A DNA stretch of 64,000 nt from Leishmania donovani (lineage: Eukaryota; Euglenozoa; Kinetoplastea; Trypanosomatida; Trypanosomatidae). How positions within the stretch are numbered: position 1 is the first letter of the stretch; each line of letters opens with the position of its first letter. The notes under the pieces were generated by a model. That model saw nothing but the letters and a program-made list of their open reading frames with translations. It was not told the origin of the DNA and made no database searches. Positions 50,432-60,575 of this stretch are shown here, piece by piece. A program made the position numbers and the translations under genes. The stretch is from assembly GCF_000227135.1 (NCBI RefSeq), contig NC_018262.1, positions 305,572-369,571 of the forward strand, written 5' to 3'.

Positions 50432-53400
50432 ATGTCGAACGCGGCAAGCTCATCAGGTGAGTCGGCAGAGCCGGCGTACCCTCATCAAACACCTGTAATA
50501 TGCATCAGAGCAAATGGCCAGACAAGTCACACAGCCAACAGTTTCAAGTCGGAGCAGATGCCGCTCCCGATGGTGACTCCGAGATCAGAGGCCCCGTGTG
50601 TGGCGAGTCCGTCGCCATCCGCGCACAGTAGCACGGTGAATGCCCTCGCTGCTACCACTGCCGGATCCCATAATCCGCCGAGCACCCATGGTGGAGCAGT
50701 GAACCAGAGTGCATCCTGCGCTCGGCCTCTTAGCTCCACTCCTTCTGCGTTGGCGCCTGTGACACCTCCAACGGCATTATTGGAGGCGGAAGGCGCTCAT
50801 AGTCCTGCGACGGCACCCGCGACGCAAGCAGCTACGGCGCAGTCGCCGACAACTTGGGGCAAGAATGCGTGTACGGCAGTGCCTGCCGCGCTGCAGCTCT
50901 ATCTCGATCCCACAGCTGTGGCGACGGTACGCAACGACCTTTCCGCGGCCGCGGCTGCGCCGCGGAACGGCGCCTTGAACCTGGTTACCGACTACCTCAG
51001 CACCAGCTCGCCATCTTCAGGCCTCAGTCCAGGAAACAACTCGTCTCCACATCGCCTGCTGCCGACGGGGTTTTCGGTGCATGTGGGTGAGGCTCCAACC
51101 GGTGCGGAGGAGATCACTGGCGTCGCGGCGGGCAAACAGAGCGCCGTTAGTGAGCCGCTACTCAGTTCCGCTGCACGGCTGCAGACGCCCCCGCATGATA
51201 GCGACCCCTTCGCTCTCCAAGGCCCGTGCAGACCTGCTCATGAGGTGGCGAGCGCGCAAGTGCGCCCCTCCTCGTCAGCACGCGACAACGAGCCGCAGAT
51301 ACCCTCACAGGAAGACCCCACTTCTACGCTGTCGGCCACGGAACACGAGGCCAGCTACACCTCCGGCTTGGCAAGTCGCATGCGGGCGGTGGATACAGCC
51401 ACTGCTGAAGGCGGAGATGTCATGGGCTCGTTTCGCGTCACCGCGGAGGCGGTCAAGGACTCGCCAGAAATGCCCAGGCTCCACACGCGGATGCACACTG
51501 AGCAGCAAGGGCCCGGCACAAGGGAGGGTCGCCTGAACGACGCAGTCAGCGGCGCGGTGCTCGGCAAAGATGTCATGAATGCGAACCCTCGCACTATCGA
51601 CTTTTCCGTCAGTGGTGTTGGGGGTGGTGGCAACAACGGCAACACCGTGAACGGCGCCTCGATGACACTCGACCGAAGCATCAGCAGTCACTTCTCCGCC
51701 CCCAGGGGCCATGGCACGGGGCCCTCGACCTCCCCACCGCACCTCGCAGGCGACGAGGATAAATGCAAACTTGCCGCGGCCTGCTGTCGCAGTGGCTGGG
51801 CTGCTCCGCGGCAAAGCAGCAGCGCCTTCTTCAACTGCACCTCTTCCCCCGCAGGAGCTGCAGCCGAGCCCGTCAACACACCGACTCGAATAACGACCAG
51901 CAGTACCGGCGCAGCGGCTGTCGATAACCTGAGAGAGTCACCCTCGCGCCGGCAGCATAACGAAAGCCTCGAGGGCACCTTTGAAGCCCTTTTCAGCACC
52001 TTGAGTACAACCCTCTCCACAGCCAACGCCACTCCCGGCGACGTCGGCTCTGTGTCGCTGCAAGAAGCACAGCGGGCCCCGGCGGGCCAGCAGATGAAGC
52101 AACCGCTCCTGCAGGCACTGGGACTCAGCTTCTGCGACAGCAGCGGCGGCGGCGCTATCACGAGTACGCAGAGCAAGCGACAGGCCGCCGAAAGTGACGC
52201 GGCCACCACTCTCTCCATAGCGTCAAGTGGCGCTGCAGCAACCATGTCCTCCGGCGTCGCTCGGCCTCATTCGCCCATGCTAGACCTCAACAACAGTATG
52301 GGTGCTCGACCCCCGCCGGCATCAACCGCCGCTCGCGATACCTGTGAAGCGGGAGGCAAAGGGAATAGTGGCGAGGGACTTGAGCAGACTACCGGCACCG
52401 GAACCGAAGACAGGTTGCAGATGCAGTTCAGCGGGGACTGCAGTGCGCCGGACCCGTGCAAATCCGCGATTCTGACGCCGTTCCCGCTTCAGCTCATCGA
52501 CGCAACGAATCACAACGCCTTGGAGAACCTCACCGGTCCTCCCGACGGAGACAGAGCTGCCGGCGGCGTGGGGTCGCCGACCGATCGTCTCAACCCCGTC
52601 GCGGGCAACCACGCCAACTTTCGCAGCAGCAGCAGTGGTCTCTTGCCGTTGCTCGAAAAGTCAAGCGTGGAAAAAGGCGAGAAGGACTTCAGGCGAGCGA
52701 GTGCGGCAGCGACGGGGCACGACGCTGGGGTCGATGCCTCGAGGGGCGCCGGCCTTGTCAACAGCCGGCGCGTCGGCAGTCTCGCTGCACGGAGTGATGT
52801 GCAGCCCTCTCCTGCTGCTGGGGTGCTGAAGGACAAAACTTTCACGGCGCACCGCCTCTCCGGCACCTCCGCTCCCGGCACCCTGGCCGTGCCGCCGTCG
52901 TTCAACACCGCTCCAGAGCAAGACTCGGGATTTCGCTCCTTCCCCCACCCACAGTCGCCGGGCTACAGCGCGACTGGCTCAAACGACGAAAATGGGAAGT
53001 CTGTGCACGGTGCCGCTGCAGCAACGCATACACCCGGCGCTCATGCGACAGTCACTGCCGTGCGACCTCAGCCAATACGGAGCATGAAGTACGGCGAGGC
53101 TCACGATCCGCTAATGGAGGCGTACTCCATAGACTCCCTTCTTCGCAAGGAAACCTCCGGCAGCACGGCCGCCGCCGGCGCTGGCGGTGGTGCCGGTAGT
53201 AGAAACGGCAGCGGAAGCGGCGTCTTTTGCTCCTCGTTGCCGCTTTCCGCGCAGCGGCAGACATACGGGGACGCGGTGACTTTGGCACCCGCCGCCAACT
53301 CCGCCACCCGTCCGCCCCTCAGCGAGTCTGATGTGCACAAAAAAGGCGACGCTCGTGCCGGGCTTGCCCGGCGCCCTGACACCGTCACCGCAAACGGCAA

Positions 53401-55402
53401 TTTGTCAGGCTCCACCTCATCTCGCACGTTTTCCGATGGGTTGCTGGCGAACCCCACCGTGACGACCGTGGCGAATGGTAGCTGGTCGATTCTCGGCGGC
53501 GCAGAGCAGCAGCCGCAGCGGCCCTGTCCGGCCGTGATGGACGGAGCGGTGGCCGAGGACGACGACATGTGGGGCGAGCCGATATCATCTGCGCCGGCAC
53601 CCGCAGCGCCGTCACCAGTCGAGGCGACTGTGAGGGCACCAGCGCGCCACGTCACCTTCGCCTCCCCGGCCACGACGCACTTTGTGGAGTCGCTTCCGTC
53701 GCCGTGGGTAGACAGCGACTACTTCTTCTCGCCCGACTATGCTCACATGGAATACAAAGACGGCGAGGAGGGAGGCCCGTCAGATCAGCAGCAGCAGCAG
53801 CAGCAGGTCGCCGATGTGCCCATAGTGGATGAAGAGGAGGCGGAGGTGCTGCGAAGCGTTCTTCGCTTCCGCTTTCGGCACAGAAACGCACGCGCGCAGG
53901 CGTCATCGCCGCTGTCTGGCGTCGCGGTGCATCTGCGAGCCCCTGTTTGGGAGGCCTGGTCACGTGGAAGCGACAGCATGCGGAGCAAGACGAGTGGGGT
54001 GAGCACTGGCGAGGACGCGCGTACGGAGTCGTGCGCGACGCACGCTCGGCAGCAGGTGGAAGTCGTCGTGCCAATGCCCTCCCATGGGAGTGGAGAGGAA
54101 GGGGAGGCACACCACGCCGCCGCGGAAAGGGCGCAACGCGTCTTCTTCACAAAGGAGCGGTTGGCGTCTCGTGCAGCGCTGATGCAGTCTCGGCGTGCTG
54201 GTGTGCAAGCTGCAGGCAGCACCAACGACGCCAATGCGGTGGCTATCGGCGACAGCGGCCCCGCGCTCCGCATCCACCTCAATCCCCCCTCGGCTGCTGC
54301 CGCCAACACCATTTCGCTCGCTCTGCCTGATTTCGCTGCACCGGTCACGTCTACCTCAGGTGCAACTTGGCACAACAGCAAGGTGGCTCAGACGCGATCC
54401 CCGCCCACGTCTGATGGCAACAAAGACGCTGCCAGGGGTGCCGACGACGACGACGGCTTTGGTGGGTCGGTCCAGCAGCAGAAGCACGCGGCCCCGGCTC
54501 GACCATCGGCAGAAACGGCGGCATCACCAATCGCCTCCCAGCCACTGACGAGGGAGTCGTGCGCACAGCTTCTTGCTTCCCTTGAGAGAGGAAGTGCTCC
54601 TGTGACGCAATCGACCGCGTCATTTGCAATTGATACGGAGCGCGTCTTGGATGTTCTACGCGACATCTTCGGTGACACAGCTGCCGTGTCCGATTCGCTG
54701 CACGGCGAACCTCTTTCACCAGCTGCGCCACCGGTGCCGATCTCGGCGGATGGCGCGTCGCCAGTCGATCTCTTGGTCTCTGGCGAGTCGCTATCCAGCG
54801 TGGAGCGCGTCTTGGAGGCGTTGTCTTTCACTTCCCTCACGAGCCGCGCGTCCGGGGCCACTCTGGCCAGCAGCTGTGCAATGGAAGCATCGGTGTCCTT
54901 CGGCCCGTACTCGGGCGGACAGTCCTTTTCTGCCAGCGCTGGTATCGCCACTGCGGTGCTAAATGACGGATACGTTGTACCATGGCGCACGCACGCGGCG
55001 GCAGCTGGTGTCGCACATCTAACTGGAGCGTCTGCATCGACAGACGGCAAGGGTCCGGTGCAGGCGGTGGACAGCACCGCCGCAGGTGCATCGGCGGAGA
55101 TGGCGGCACCGCAGGAAGGCAATTTCAAAGACGGCGCGGATGCGAGTGTGCATCTGACACGACAACGGCTCTTCCCCTTGATCGCGCACGACGCGAACCC
55201 TCGCCGTGGAGGCACCGCAGCGTTGTCCGTGGCGTCGTTTCTGGGAACTCGACGGCTCCCAGGCGCTCCCACCGCAGTGCAGTGGACCGAGAGGGACGTC
55301 CTCGTGGCGGTCCTGCAGGAACAACGCCGTATGGCACTAGAGTATGGCGGTGTCCCGGAGACGGAGCGTCTGGAAGATGTGCTGAGAGCGGCGTGCTCGT
55401 GA
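50432..55402 (+). CDS. Very large low-complexity hypothetical with PP1-docking-like motif (1656 aa)
   Basis: The first in-frame ATG is at 50432 and the stop TGA at 55400-55402; the open frame upstream has no Met. The protein is almost wholly Ser/Ala/Thr/Pro/Gly-rich. Residues 1072-1076 read RHVTF, a match to the R/K-x-V-x-F docking motif for protein phosphatase 1, in a conserved-looking patch that continues with SLPSPWVDSDYFFSPDY. A run of seven Gln follows near residue 1119, then helical, Arg-rich segments (EVLRSVLRFRFRHR, then RVFFTKERLASRAALMQ). The last about 35 residues look ordered and helical (RDVLVAVLQEQRRMALEYGG). No catalytic domain was seen. A PP1-targeting role is inference from one short motif. 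Confidence 0.85.
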   Translation: MSNAASSSGESAEPAYPHQTPVICIRANGQTSHTANSFKSEQMPLPMVTPRSEAPCVASPSPSAHSSTVNALAATTAGSHNPPSTHGGAVNQSASCARPLSSTPSALAPVTPPTALLEAEGAHSPATAPATQAATAQSPTTWGKNACTAVPAALQLYLDPTAVATVRNDLSAAAAAPRNGALNLVTDYLSTSSPSSGLSPGNNSSPHRLLPTGFSVHVGEAPTGAEEITGVAAGKQSAVSEPLLSSAARLQTPPHDSDPFALQGPCRPAHEVASAQVRPSSSARDNEPQIPSQEDPTSTLSATEHEASYTSGLASRMRAVDTATAEGGDVMGSFRVTAEAVKDSPEMPRLHTRMHTEQQGPGTREGRLNDAVSGAVLGKDVMNANPRTIDFSVSGVGGGGNNGNTVNGASMTLDRSISSHFSAPRGHGTGPSTSPPHLAGDEDKCKLAAACCRSGWAAPRQSSSAFFNCTSSPAGAAAEPVNTPTRITTSSTGAAAVDNLRESPSRRQHNESLEGTFEALFSTLSTTLSTANATPGDVGSVSLQEAQRAPAGQQMKQPLLQALGLSFCDSSGGGAITSTQSKRQAAESDAATTLSIASSGAAATMSSGVARPHSPMLDLNNSMGARPPPASTAARDTCEAGGKGNSGEGLEQTTGTGTEDRLQMQFSGDCSAPDPCKSAILTPFPLQLIDATNHNALENLTGPPDGDRAAGGVGSPTDRLNPVAGNHANFRSSSSGLLPLLEKSSVEKGEKDFRRASAAATGHDAGVDASRGAGLVNSRRVGSLAARSDVQPSPAAGVLKDKTFTAHRLSGTSAPGTLAVPPSFNTAPEQDSGFRSFPHPQSPGYSATGSNDENGKSVHGAAAATHTPGAHATVTAVRPQPIRSMKYGEAHDPLMEAYSIDSLLRKETSGSTAAAGAGGGAGSRNGSGSGVFCSSLPLSAQRQTYGDAVTLAPAANSATRPPLSESDVHKKGDARAGLARRPDTVTANGNLSGSTSSRTFSDGLLANPTVTTVANGSWSILGGAEQQPQRPCPAVMDGAVAEDDDMWGEPISSAPAPAAPSPVEATVRAPARHVTFASPATTHFVESLPSPWVDSDYFFSPDYAHMEYKDGEEGGPSDQQQQQQQVADVPIVDEEEAEVLRSVLRFRFRHRNARAQASSPLSGVAVHLRAPVWEAWSRGSDSMRSKTSGVSTGEDARTESCATHARQQVEVVVPMPSHGSGEEGEAHHAAAERAQRVFFTKERLASRAALMQSRRAGVQAAGSTNDANAVAIGDSGPALRIHLNPPSAAAANTISLALPDFAAPVTSTSGATWHNSKVAQTRSPPTSDGNKDAARGADDDDGFGGSVQQQKHAAPARPSAETAASPIASQPLTRESCAQLLASLERGSAPVTQSTASFAIDTERVLDVLRDIFGDTAAVSDSLHGEPLSPAAPPVPISADGASPVDLLVSGESLSSVERVLEALSFTSLTSRASGATLASSCAMEASVSFGPYSGGQSFSASAGIATAVLNDGYVVPWRTHAAAAGVAHLTGASASTDGKGPVQAVDSTAAGASAEMAAPQEGNFKDGADASVHLTRQRLFPLIAHDANPRRGGTAALSVASFLGTRRLPGAPTAVQWTERDVLVAVLQEQRRMALEYGGVPETERLEDVLRAACS
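53788..53808 (+). repeat. CAG repeat coding seven glutamines
   Basis: Seven consecutive CAG codons inside the 1656-residue gene. Length polymorphism between strains would be expected. Confidence 0.85.
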
Positions 55403-56038
55403 TGCACGCAGCGCGTCGTCGTTGCGCTGTCGGTTGTCGTTTTCGTGAGCGCGCATCTGCTTTCCTTGAATGACTTCCACAAGTAAGGCAAGGCAATAAA
55501 AGAATACATACAGAAGAGCGGAACCAAGGCACGTGCTGGTGACTCTCCCCTCGCCACTTGAGCGACAACACTGTGTGTGGGTGGTGAGCTAGCGTGAGCA
55601 ACATCTAGCTCGTCTCTCTCGTTACGTGGCTACATTCCAGGGGGAACTTGTGCGTGTATTGCTGTTTATTAGCCTTCCAGCAGGATGGCAGGCGCCCCCC
55701 CCCCACACACACACATTCCCTTTCGCCACCGGCCTTCCACTTCCCACTTATCCTTCACGCCGCCGCCGGTGGTGCGGTGACGGCGTGTGTGTGGAAGGGG
55801 GGAGGTCGTCGCACAAGCTTCGCTGCATCGTCACCACTAAGACGCTGCATGAGCCTGCCTGCGCAAACTCCGCAGTCATCACTCTGCTCCCTCTCTCATC
55901 CTTTATAGCCTTCTACTGCTCCCTCCCCTACAGCCACGCTATTCCACTCCACCCCACCCCACCCCACCCCCCGAAACAAGTCTAACACACCTCGCACCCG
56001 CCTCTAAGCTTCTCTCTTCCTCCATCCACCAAGCAAAG
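55403..56038. other. Intergenic region / UTRs, no gene seen
   Basis: Contains a C run plus CA repeat (55697-55712), CCCCA pentamer repeats (55946-55972) and a pyrimidine tract (56005-56025) ahead of the aminotransferase start. No coding-like frame was seen. Confidence 0.6.
55946..55972. repeat. CCCCA pentanucleotide repeat
   Basis: Five or so tandem CCCCA units about 70 bases before the aspartate aminotransferase start, within its probable 5' flank. Confidence 0.85.
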
Positions 56039-57277
56039 ATGTCCACGCAGGCGGCCATGACCACGACGGAGCGCTGGCAGAAGATTCAGGGACAAGCTCC
56101 CGATGTCATCTTCGATCTCGCAAAACGCGCCGCCGCTGCCAAGGGCCCCAAGGCCAACCTCGTCATTGGTGCCTACCGCGACGAGCAGGGCCGTCCCTAC
56201 CCGCTACGCGTGGTCCGCAAGGCTGAACGGCTTCTTTTGGACATGAATCTCGACTACGAGTACCTACCCATCTCGGGCTACCAGCCCTTCATCGATGAGG
56301 CGGTAAAGATGATCTACGGCGATACCGTCGCGCTGGAGAACCTGGTTGCGGTGCAGACGCTGAGCGGGACCGGTGCTGTCTCTCTCGGCGCAAAGCTGCT
56401 GACTCGCGTCTTCGACGCTGAGAAGACGCCCATCTACCTTTCCGACCCCACGTGGCCCAACCACTACGGCATCGTGAAGGCTGCTGGCTGGAAGAACATC
56501 TGCACCTACGCCTACTACGACCCCAAGACGGTCAGCCTGGATTTCGAGGGCATGAAGAAGGACATTCTAGCGGCGCCGGACGGCTCCGTGTTCATTCTGC
56601 ACCAGTGCGCGCACAACCCCACCGGCGTGGACCCGTCGCAGGAGCAGTGGGACGAGATCGCGTCACTGATGCTGGCCAAGCGCCATCAGGTGTTCTTCGA
56701 CTCCGCCTACCAGGGCTACGCGAGCGGCAGCCTCGACACGGACGCGTATGCTGCCCGCCTGTTTGCCCGCCGCGGCATCGAGGTACTGCTGGCGCAGTCC
56801 TTCTCCAAGAACATGGGCTTGTACAGCGAGCGTGCAGGCACGCTGTCGCTGCTCCTCAAGGACAAGACGAAGCGCGCGGATGTGAAGAGCGTGATGGATT
56901 CGCTGATCCGTGAGGAGTACACGTGCCCCCCGGCCCACGGTGCCCGCTTAGCCCACCTCATCCTGAGCAACAACGAGCTGCGAAAGGAGTGGGAGGCAGA
57001 GCTATCGGCCATGGCGGAGCGCATCCGTACGATGCGCCGCACCGTGTACGACGAGCTGCTGCGCCTGCAGACGCCCGGGAGCTGGGAGCACGTCATCAAC
57101 CAGATTGGCATGTTCTCCTTCCTCGGGCTGTCGAAGGCGCAGTGCGAATACTGCCAAAATCACAACATCTTCATCACGTTGTCGGGTCGCGCTAACATGG
57201 CAGGTCTGACGCATGAGACGGCGCTGATGCTGGCACAGACGATCAACGATGCTGTGCGCAATGTGGATCGCGAGTGA
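56039..57277 (+). CDS. ASAT: Aspartate aminotransferase, cytosolic type
   Basis: The ATG at 56039 gives 412 residues, the usual length of eukaryotic class-I aspartate aminotransferase. Key features: PLRVVRKAE and YLPISGYQPFIDEA in the N-terminal arm, TLSGTGAVSLGAKLL (cofactor-binding loop), HQCAHNPTGVDPS with the conserved Asn, DSAYQGYASG with Asp and Tyr at the cofactor ring, and SFSKNMGLYSERAG with the Schiff-base lysine at residue 257. LSGRANMAGL supplies the substrate-carboxylate Arg. It interconverts aspartate + 2-oxoglutarate and oxaloacetate + glutamate with pyridoxal phosphate. No presequence is apparent, so a cytosolic enzyme is likely. Confidence 0.97.
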   Translation: MSTQAAMTTTERWQKIQGQAPDVIFDLAKRAAAAKGPKANLVIGAYRDEQGRPYPLRVVRKAERLLLDMNLDYEYLPISGYQPFIDEAVKMIYGDTVALENLVAVQTLSGTGAVSLGAKLLTRVFDAEKTPIYLSDPTWPNHYGIVKAAGWKNICTYAYYDPKTVSLDFEGMKKDILAAPDGSVFILHQCAHNPTGVDPSQEQWDEIASLMLAKRHQVFFDSAYQGYASGSLDTDAYAARLFARRGIEVLLAQSFSKNMGLYSERAGTLSLLLKDKTKRADVKSVMDSLIREEYTCPPAHGARLAHLILSNNELRKEWEAELSAMAERIRTMRRTVYDELLRLQTPGSWEHVINQIGMFSFLGLSKAQCEYCQNHNIFITLSGRANMAGLTHETALMLAQTINDAVRNVDRE

Positions 57278-57819
57278 TGGGGTTACGGACGGCGCTCGCG
57301 CTCGGCATCGTGTGCCGAACACGGAAGCGAAACGCCTCGTAGCATACTAATGGTAAAAGAAGGTTTTAGAAGGCAATGGACGCATGGAAAGATAGAACTA
57401 GAAGGCGCGAGGATAGGTGGACGCCGCATGTACCAAAGAGCCACCGCAGCGTCAGCAGTCTTGCCTATCATGCCCCGAAGCTTCTGTCTCTCTCTCTCTC
57501 TCTTGCATGTATGTATATATGTTTCGTAATACCTCTTCTCATACGTTTTTTGCGTTGCTTCTTTTCGCTTTCTCATCTTCCTTTCTGTTTGTGTGTAGGT
57601 ATGTCTGTTCGGTTTTGTTGTTGCCTTCCAGACGCTGCGGCTGATGCGTGTGGCGCTGTTTCGTTGAGGCGGGAGGGAATTGTATGTAAGCAATCAATGA
57701 GGACGCAGTGTAGAGGAAAGGTTCGGCGCCGCCCTCCATCCACCCATCCCCTATCTCACACCGCAGCGTGTACAGTAGGCACTCGCGCATGAAGCGCGCT
57801 TTCCTTCTCTGACCATGTC

Positions 57820-57856
57820 TCTCTCTCTCTCCTCCTCCTCCTCCTCCTCCTCCTCT
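57820..57856. repeat. CT and CCT repeats
   Basis: A CT run passes directly into about eight CCT units, in the distal 3' flank of the aminotransferase gene. Confidence 0.85.
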
Positions 57857-59059
57857 CCCCTCTCTGGCCTAATTGTACTTGTCGACGTTTTTTTGATGCA
57901 TTCTGCGGTGATGTTGACAGTTGTATACGTTCATGTGTGTAGGTCTCTCCAGATAGGGATGAGCGGCTTGTGCTTGTTCTGTTTGTTCACGTGCGTGTAA
58001 GCCCTTATATCCCCCCCTCACTCTCTCTCCATTTTTCCCTCCTTCCCTCTCTCTGCCTCTCCCTCCCCACATTGTTTTCTCTGTTCGCTTGAAAATAAAA
58101 GAAGTTAAAGAAGCGCTAAGAATCTTTCCATGTCCTCTTCTCTTCCCGTTTCGGTTGTCGTCGTTGTTGCCTCTCTCTCTTTAAGCTCGTTTCATGTGTG
58201 GTAGTCCGCCGCTACTGCCCCACCTCATCCACACCCACTGCTACCATCCTCAGTCGCTGTATATCTAACAATACGAAAAGTGTGTAAAGAGAAAAAAACG
58301 CGGGAGAGTAGCACAGAGGGAACGTGTGTGCCCGTGCCAGCGTCTGCATCATCTGCGTGTAGAGGAGGCGCATGGTTCTCCTTCTGTAGCAGAATGTTAC
58401 TGACGATGAAGGGAGAACGCTCAGTAAGCACAGGCGGCACACACACACACACAGGAGAGCACAGAGATGAAGTGATTATTTTTGTAGTAGCAGTGGCGTT
58501 GTGCGTGCTCCTGAGCGCCGTCATCTCGACTCTTTTTTTTCTCCGATGGGTACTGTTGTTTTCCGTTCGTTTTTTCGTCTCGGTTTTGCTCAATTCGCGA
58601 GTGCATCTATCTTCGTCTCATCGAAGTTCGGAAGGGGGAGGGCGTTGTCGGCAGCGAGGACAAAACAGTGCGGGCCAAAAGTGTAGATGCGCCCCTCGGC
58701 GAGACGGGCCGACGCTCTTCATGACGCCACGTAAAGAGAGGGTGTGACATGGCTGAGTGAGCATCGGGTGAAAGCGCGAAAGATTGGGGGAAGGGGGTGA
58801 AAGAGAGCGTGCGCAGGAAGAACGCAGTGGCGGGGAGAAGAGATGAGGCGCAACCGTAGATGAATTTCGCAACGGCGGTCAGTTGTTCACGTTCCTCCCT
58901 CCTTCCCTCAACTCCCTGTGTGTCACACACTTCTTCACATAACCCTCTCAGATGTTCTCCTCTCCATGGCCAACGCGTTTTCTTTCCTTCTTTTTTTTTG
59001 TGGCTTGGCCATCTCCAGTAAATTCCTGTATTTTTGTGCGTCACCAATTCCCGGACGAT

Positions 59060-59511
59060 GCCGACCACCTCAGTGCGTGATAGCAGGACCTAGTTACTCA
59101 CACTCTCTGTTGGGAAGCCAAGAGCCTGCACAGCCTGCCCACGGGTAACAGCTGCAGGCTCTTGGTGCCGGCAGGACAGGCCTGGGCGGGCGCCGTGCGG
59201 AAGAGGCTTGTGCTCATGGCCACGTTTGGACCAGCTCACTACGGATCGTGTCGGCGACTCAGAAAATTTATGTCTCCACTCCCTGTTTTTTTTTTGCTTG
59301 TGCTGCGCTGCGAAGATGTTGAGCGCAATCGTGGGCACAGCCCGCGCTGTATGCAGTAAAACTGCAGTTGGCCGTACGACGCCAAACGGTGTTGGGCGGC
59401 CCGGCTCCTTGGCACAGCCGTAGCGCACCAGAGGTAGGTGAGCTGTGATTGCATGCGTATATCTTTTCACTTGCTCATGATAGAATGTCATGTTGAAATA
59501 TAAGAAAAAAA
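59060..59511 (+). mobile_element. Conserved SIDER-like retroposon, copy 3
   Basis: It begins GCCGACCACCTCAGTGCG, the same as copy 2, including the preceding GACGAT. Hairpin arms at 59118-59130 and 59153-59165 are intact and the loop dinucleotide (59141-59142) is AC. After the first 170 bases scattered substitutions appear. A segment of about 87 bases (59257-59343, with a T tract) stands where copies 1 and 2 have about 36 bases. The tail shares GCGTATATCTTTTCACTTGC with copy 1 but not copy 2, and ends in an A-rich stretch. It lies about 1.8 kb after the aspartate aminotransferase gene. Confidence 0.8.
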
Positions 59512-60055
59512 GTGCGCTGCCGATTGTCTTGTCCCTCTTCACCGCCTGCGCGGATCTCCCTGCGCGTGTGTCCCTGTACGAGTACTCCATCCCGGAAACT
59601 TCTCTCGGTCTTCCCAAGCCTCTTCTTCTCTCCCTGGCTTCCCCGTGCCCGACACGCCGACCCCCACCTCACCCCTCTCCCGTCTCAATTGCTCCCGTTG
59701 TTTGCTGTGGCGATCACGGGTAACGACGGGAGGTAACGAGAACCGAGCGAGGCACGTCATTGCTCTCCTTGCATTTGGGGGTTTGATTTTCTTGTGGCGG
59801 CGCACATTTGTGTGCGCTGTCGTTTTGTTTGCCCTCTTCGCTTGGCCCCTTCCTGCCGAATCGGCTGATGAGGCACAGATGCCGGAAGCGTGATGCCAAC
59901 ACCCCGAACTAGCCCGTTGAGTCCTCCTGACTCCCATGTGCAGAGCCTCCACATCACCCTATGGAATGCAGCAGCTTGAAGAGACTCAAGGCGAAATATT
60001 GCATGCAGGCCGAGTGCAGAAGGTCTGGGAAGACCCCTTTGGCAAGGCAGCCGAG

Positions 60056-60087
<32 letters not shown>

Positions 60088-60127
60088 TGGCGCACGCCGC
60101 CCCCGCCCCCCCCCCCCCCACACCCAC

Positions 60128-60226
60128 NNNNNNNNNNNNNNNNNNNNNNNNNNNNNNNNNNNNNNNNNNNNNNNNNNNNNNNNNNNNNNNNNNNNNNNNN
60201 NNNNNNNNNNNNNNNNNNNNNNNNNN
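60128..60226. other. Assembly gap (99 N)
   Basis: A run of N bounded by long poly-C tracts (60056-60084, 60107-60119 and 60241-60256). The missing length is not knowable from the window, and sequencing through C homopolymers is the probable cause. Confidence 0.98.
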
Positions 60227-60575
60227 GCGCGGAGGCGACGCCCCCCCCCCCCCCCCTTACACCGGCCCGCGCAGCCGGAAACCGACGCCTGCGCCCGCAC
60301 GCAGGGCTCTGGGCACGGCCGGCCCAAGCAGTCCGACTCGCGCCGGCAGCGAGGCACGTATCCGAGGAGGGGCGGGGTAGGACAGTGGGAGGCCTGTTGG
60401 GCGCAGGGCCCGGTTCGGCGGCAGACGATTCGCCCCAGAAGGCCACGTTATTAGCCTTATCCCTGCGAAGGTGGGTGGGCGCTGTCGTCGTGTATGCATG
60501 GGTGTGTGTGATGACTTGTGGTAGAGAGCGTCACAGTGAACGAAAAAGTGAACATGTTTGCTACCCGCATGGCAG

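Noticed and set aside
54388..55557. 389-codon minus-strand frame opposite the 3' end of the 1656-residue gene
   Set aside because: Shadow of the plus-strand gene with no recognisable domain and no splice signal on the minus strand.
59645..59893. 82-codon frame with a hydrophobic segment downstream of retroposon copy 3
   Set aside because: It starts at GTG, has no upstream splice signal of its own, and lies in retroposon-rich spacer.
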